A stretch of DNA of 64,000 bases, taken from contig NZ_FOKA01000007.1 in assembly GCF_900111925.1 (NCBI RefSeq), forward strand, positions 62,001-126,000, given 5' to 3'. This document shows positions 61,284 to 64,000 of the stretch, in pieces. Numbering within the stretch: the stretch's first letter is position 1; every line of letters starts with the position of its first letter. The position numbers and the translations under genes were made by a program. Origin of the DNA: Cellulomonas marina (GTDB lineage Bacteria > Actinomycetota > Actinomycetes > Actinomycetales > Cellulomonadaceae). Below the pieces are notes generated by a model. It was not told where the DNA came from. It did no database searches and worked only from the letters and a program-made list of their open reading frames with translations.

Positions 61284-62849
61284 TCAGTAGCCCCAGACGA
61301 GGGCCTGGGCCGGGTCGTGCAGGACCGCGGCCACGTCGGCCAGGACCCGCGCGCCGAGCTCGCCGTCGACGAGGCGGTGGTCGAAGCTCAGCGCGAGCTG
61401 CGTGACATGGCGCGGCTTGACCTTGCCCTTGTGCACCCAGGGCTGCTGCCGGATCGCCCCGAACGCGAGGATGGCGGACTCGCCCGGGTTGAGGATGGGC
61501 GTGCCCGTGTCGATGCCGAAGACGCCGACGTTCGTGATGGTGATCGTGCCGTCCGCCATGTCGGTGGGCGACGTGCGGCCGGCGCGGGCGGTGGCCGTCA
61601 GGGCCGCGATCGACTCCGCCAGGTCGTGCAGGCTCTGGCGGTGCGCGTCCTTGATGTTGGGCACGACCAGGCCCCGCGGCGTCGCGGCGGCGATGCCGAG
61701 GTTGACGTAGTGCTTGTAGACGATCTCCTGCGCCGCCTCGTCCCAGGCCGCGTTGATCTCGGGGTGCCGGCGCACGGCCAGCGTGAGGGCCTTGGCGGCG
61801 ACGAGCAGCGGCGTCACGCGCACGTCCGCGAACTCCCGGTCGCCGCGCAGCCGCTCGACGAGGCGCATCGTCGCCGTGACGTCGACCGTCTGGAACACCG
61901 TGACGTGGGGCGCCGTGAACGCGCTGCTCACCATCGCCTCCGCCGTCCGCTTGCGCACGGACCGCACGGGCACGCGCGTCTGACGGCCGTCGGGGGACAC
62001 GGTGCCGCTGGCGAGCCACGGCGTGTCGTCGGCGGCGTAGGTGGCCAGGGCCCTGGGCTCGGCGCGACGGCTGTGGCCGAGGACGTCCTCGCGCGTGACG
62101 ATCCCGCCCGGGCCGGTCGGCGTGACGGTGTCGAGGTCGATGCCGAGCTCCCGGGCGAGCTTGCGCACGGGCGGCTTGGCCAGCGCGTGGCGGGGCGTGC
62201 CCGGCGCCCGCGGTGCCGGGGGTGCCGGCGGCTCGGGCGCCGCGACGACGGTCGGCGCGCCCACGGCGACCGGCGCGGCCTCGAGGCGGGCCGGCGTCGC
62301 GGTGGCGGAGACAGGGGCTGAGACCGGGGCTGGGACAGGGACAGGGACAGGGGCTGGGGCAGGTGCCGGGGCAGGGGCAGGGGCGTCCGCTGCCGCCGGG
62401 GCGGAGGCCGCGGGGGTCACCGACGCCGGCTGCGCCTCCGCGGCGACCGGCGCGCCCGCGCCACGTCGGCGACGGCTGCCGCCGCCCTCCCCCAGCCCGT
62501 AGCCGACGAGCACCGCGCCCGACGTCTCGTCGCCGCCGGTGCCGTCGTCCGCACCGGACGCCCGCTCCTCCGGGCCCCCCGCCGCCGGCGCCGCCCGGCC
62601 GCCCGGGTCCACGTCCACCTCGATGATCGGCGTGCCGACCTCCACGGTCGCCCCCGGCTCGACGAGCAGCCGGTGCACGACGCCCGCCCACGGCGACGGC
62701 AGCTCGACGAGCGACTTGGCCGTCTCGATCTCGACGATCGGCTGGTTGACGCTCACGGTGTCGCCCGGGCCGACGAGCCAGGTGACGATGTCGGCCTCGG
62801 TCAGCCCCTCACCGGCGTCGGGGAGGAGGAACTGCTCGTACGTGGGCAT
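61284..62849 (-). CDS. Dihydrolipoamide acyltransferase, E2 of a 2-oxoacid dehydrogenase
   Basis: A 521-residue E2 subunit. One lipoyl domain carries Lys45 in EIETAKSLVELPSPW. An Ala/Pro linker built from hexamer repeats (62313-62391) follows, then the peripheral subunit-binding domain (KPPVRKLARELGIDLDTVTP, GPGGIVTREDVLG) and the catalytic acyltransferase domain ending ALSFDHRLVDGELGARVLAD with the active-site His and Asp. The linked E1-beta is of the branched-chain type, so branched-chain 2-oxoacid dehydrogenase (BkdC) is more likely than pyruvate dehydrogenase, but either is possible. It starts 31 bases after the E1-beta stop. Confidence 0.93.
   Translation of the reverse strand: MPTYEQFLLPDAGEGLTEADIVTWLVGPGDTVSVNQPIVEIETAKSLVELPSPWAGVVHRLLVEPGATVEVGTPIIEVDVDPGGRAAPAAGGPEERASGADDGTGGDETSGAVLVGYGLGEGGGSRRRRGAGAPVAAEAQPASVTPAASAPAAADAPAPAPAPAPAPVPVPVPAPVSAPVSATATPARLEAAPVAVGAPTVVAAPEPPAPPAPRAPGTPRHALAKPPVRKLARELGIDLDTVTPTGPGGIVTREDVLGHSRRAEPRALATYAADDTPWLASGTVSPDGRQTRVPVRSVRKRTAEAMVSSAFTAPHVTVFQTVDVTATMRLVERLRGDREFADVRVTPLLVAAKALTLAVRRHPEINAAWDEAAQEIVYKHYVNLGIAAATPRGLVVPNIKDAHRQSLHDLAESIAALTATARAGRTSPTDMADGTITITNVGVFGIDTGTPILNPGESAILAFGAIRQQPWVHKGKVKPRHVTQLALSFDHRLVDGELGARVLADVAAVLHDPAQALVWGY
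62313..62391. repeat. Hexameric Ala-Pro linker repeat in E2
   Basis: GGGACAGG/GGGGCAGG-type short units repeat over about 80 bases and encode APAPAP/VPVPVP in the flexible swinging-arm linker. Confidence 0.75.
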
Positions 62850-62880
62850 GGCGGGGAGCTCCGGGGGAGATGGGGGCCGG

Positions 62881-64000
62881 TCAGAAGGCGAGGGCGCGGT
62901 CGACCGCGTCCAGGACCCGGTCCGTCGTCGGCAGGTACTCGTGCTCGAGGCGCGCCACCGGGTAGGGCGTCGCCCAGCCGCCGACCCGCAGCACCGGCGC
63001 CTCGAGGTGGAAGAAGCACTCCTCCGCGACGCGGGCGGCCACCTCGCCGCCGATGCCGTGCGCCACGGGGGCCTCGTGCACGACGACGCAGCGGCCCGTC
63101 CGGCGCACCGACGCCAGCACCGGCCCGAGGTCCAGCGGGCTCAGCGTGCGCAGGTCGACGACCTCCAGGCTCGTCCCCTCGCGCGCGGCCGCCTCCGCGG
63201 CCTTGAGCGCGGTGCCGACCGTGGGCCCGTAGGCGACCACGGTGACGTCGGTGCCGGCACGCACCACCCGCGCCCGGTCCAGCCCGCCCGCGCCCTCGTC
63301 GTCGGCGGGGTGCGCCGGCGGGAGAGCGGCGTCGAGGTCGACCTCGCCCTTCTCCCAGTAGCGGCCCTTGGGCTCGAAGAACAGCACCGGGTCCGGCGAG
63401 GCCACGGCCTGCTGGATCATCGTGTACGCGTCCGCCGGCGACGAGGGCGAGACGATCCGCAGGCCCGCCGTGTGCGCGAAGAGAGCCGTCGGGTCCTCGC
63501 TGTGGTGCTCCACCGCGCCGATGCCGCCGCCGTAGGGCACGCGGATGACGACGGGTACCTGGAGGCGCCCGCGCGACCGGTAGCGCATCTTCGCGAGCTG
63601 GGTCGTGATCTGGTCGTACGCCGGGAAGATGAACCCGTCGAACTGGATCTCGCACACCGGGCGGTAGCCCCGCAGCGCCAGGCCGATCGCCGTTCCGACG
63701 ATGCCCGACTCGGCGAGCGGGGTGTCGACCACGCGGTCCTCGCCGAAGTCGGCCTGCAGCCCGTCGGTCACGCGGAAGACGCCGCCGAGCCGGCCGATGT
63801 CCTCGCCCATGAGCAGCACCTTCGGGTCCTGCTCGAGGGCGCGACGGAGGCCGAGGGTGATCGCGCGGGCCAGGGTGACGCGCTGCGTCCCGGTCGTGGG
63901 CTCGGGGGCGCGGCGCGGGCTGCCCGGGCGCGCACCCGGGGCGCCGGCGCCCTCGGCGGCGGGCGGCGTGTCGGCCTGCGTGCGCTGCGGGGTCGTGGTG
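62881..64000 (-). CDS. 2-oxoacid dehydrogenase E1 component, beta subunit (N-terminus beyond window edge)
   Basis: The frame is open from the right edge to the stop at 62881. An N-terminal low-complexity stretch is followed by RVTLARAITLGLRRALEQDP, VLLMGEDIGRLGGVFRVTDG (thiamine-diphosphate Glu region), PLAESGIVGTAIGLALRGYR, FDGFIFPAYDQITTQLAKMR, YGGGIGAVEHHSEDPTALFA, LFFEPKGRYW and the C-terminal transketolase domain VVDLRTLSPLDLGPVLASV, HGIGGEVAAR. With E1-alpha it decarboxylates a 2-oxoacid and loads the acyl group on E2. The 2-oxoisovalerate-type beta subunit is favoured by the PVCEIQFDGF and YDQITTQLAK pattern. Confidence 0.93.
   Translation of the reverse strand, partial: TTTPQRTQADTPPAAEGAGAPGARPGSPRRAPEPTTGTQRVTLARAITLGLRRALEQDPKVLLMGEDIGRLGGVFRVTDGLQADFGEDRVVDTPLAESGIVGTAIGLALRGYRPVCEIQFDGFIFPAYDQITTQLAKMRYRSRGRLQVPVVIRVPYGGGIGAVEHHSEDPTALFAHTAGLRIVSPSSPADAYTMIQQAVASPDPVLFFEPKGRYWEKGEVDLDAALPPAHPADDEGAGGLDRARVVRAGTDVTVVAYGPTVGTALKAAEAAAREGTSLEVVDLRTLSPLDLGPVLASVRRTGRCVVVHEAPVAHGIGGEVAARVAEECFFHLEAPVLRVGGWATPYPVARLEHEYLPTTDRVLDAVDRALAF

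Overview
The window is very GC-rich DNA from a Gram-positive actinobacterium. GTG starts are common, many stop/start codons overlap as GTGA or ATGA, and the families are actinobacterial: an Rv2578c-type radical SAM protein, a SigK/RskA pair, a DUF222-HNH protein, an F420-type (Ddn-like) oxidoreductase and a CopD-CtaG fusion. The gene mix suggests Micrococcales, perhaps near Cellulomonadaceae; that placement is inference only.

Layout. 1-2.6 kb: a truncated radical SAM gene, an alditol oxidase, a GH114-like lipoprotein and tRNA-Gly(CCC). 2.58-11.90 kb: a lower-GC mobile island inserted in the tRNA-Gly 3' end and bounded by a 23-bp direct repeat. It carries a frame-broken tyrosine integrase, a restriction endonuclease with a C5 methyltransferase and Vsr, a DUF262/HNH GmrSD-like nuclease, a MobF relaxase remnant, an excisionase-like HTH protein and a PIN-like protein. 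12.4-18.8 kb: an SPFH protein, a membrane-sensor diguanylate cyclase, a GNAT acetyltransferase, a 31-codon peptide gene and a DUF222-HNH protein. 19-25 kb: a light-sensing block of heme oxygenase, a bacteriophytochrome with a SpoIIE phosphatase output, and a second membrane-sensor diguanylate cyclase. 25-28.3 kb: a fasciclin lipoprotein, a flavodoxin-like reductase and rskA-sigK. 28.7-32.4 kb: a circularly permuted ATP-grasp/alpha-E protein coupled to a transglutaminase. 32.5-39.3 kb: four consecutive cyclic-di-GMP genes. 39.3-44.8 kb: a DinB protein, a PETase-type polyester hydrolase fused to a partial cutinase domain, DUF779, aldehyde dehydrogenase and a GAF regulator. 45-51 kb: a TetR regulator, an RNA-methyltransferase-like protein, a DUF4214 protein, UV endonuclease and two glycosyltransferases. 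51-58.5 kb: a thioredoxin/NHL protein, a GAF-GGDEF protein, a NAL1-like serine protease with a small companion and an S9 peptidase. 58.5-64 kb: CopD-CtaG, a Ddn-like protein, and the E2 and truncated E1-beta of a 2-oxoacid dehydrogenase.

How it fits together. Seven GGDEF or GGDEF-EAL proteins in 64 kb make cyclic-di-GMP the main theme. Heme oxygenase should supply biliverdin to the adjacent phytochrome, whose phosphatase output could feed a partner-switching sigma circuit. An identical 12-base element lies upstream of three genes (a GGDEF protein, the fasciclin lipoprotein and the serine protease), hinting at co-regulation.

Caveat. Every reading-frame break I could orient equals the loss of one base, including in otherwise intact genes. 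Some apparent pseudogenes may therefore be sequencing or assembly errors.
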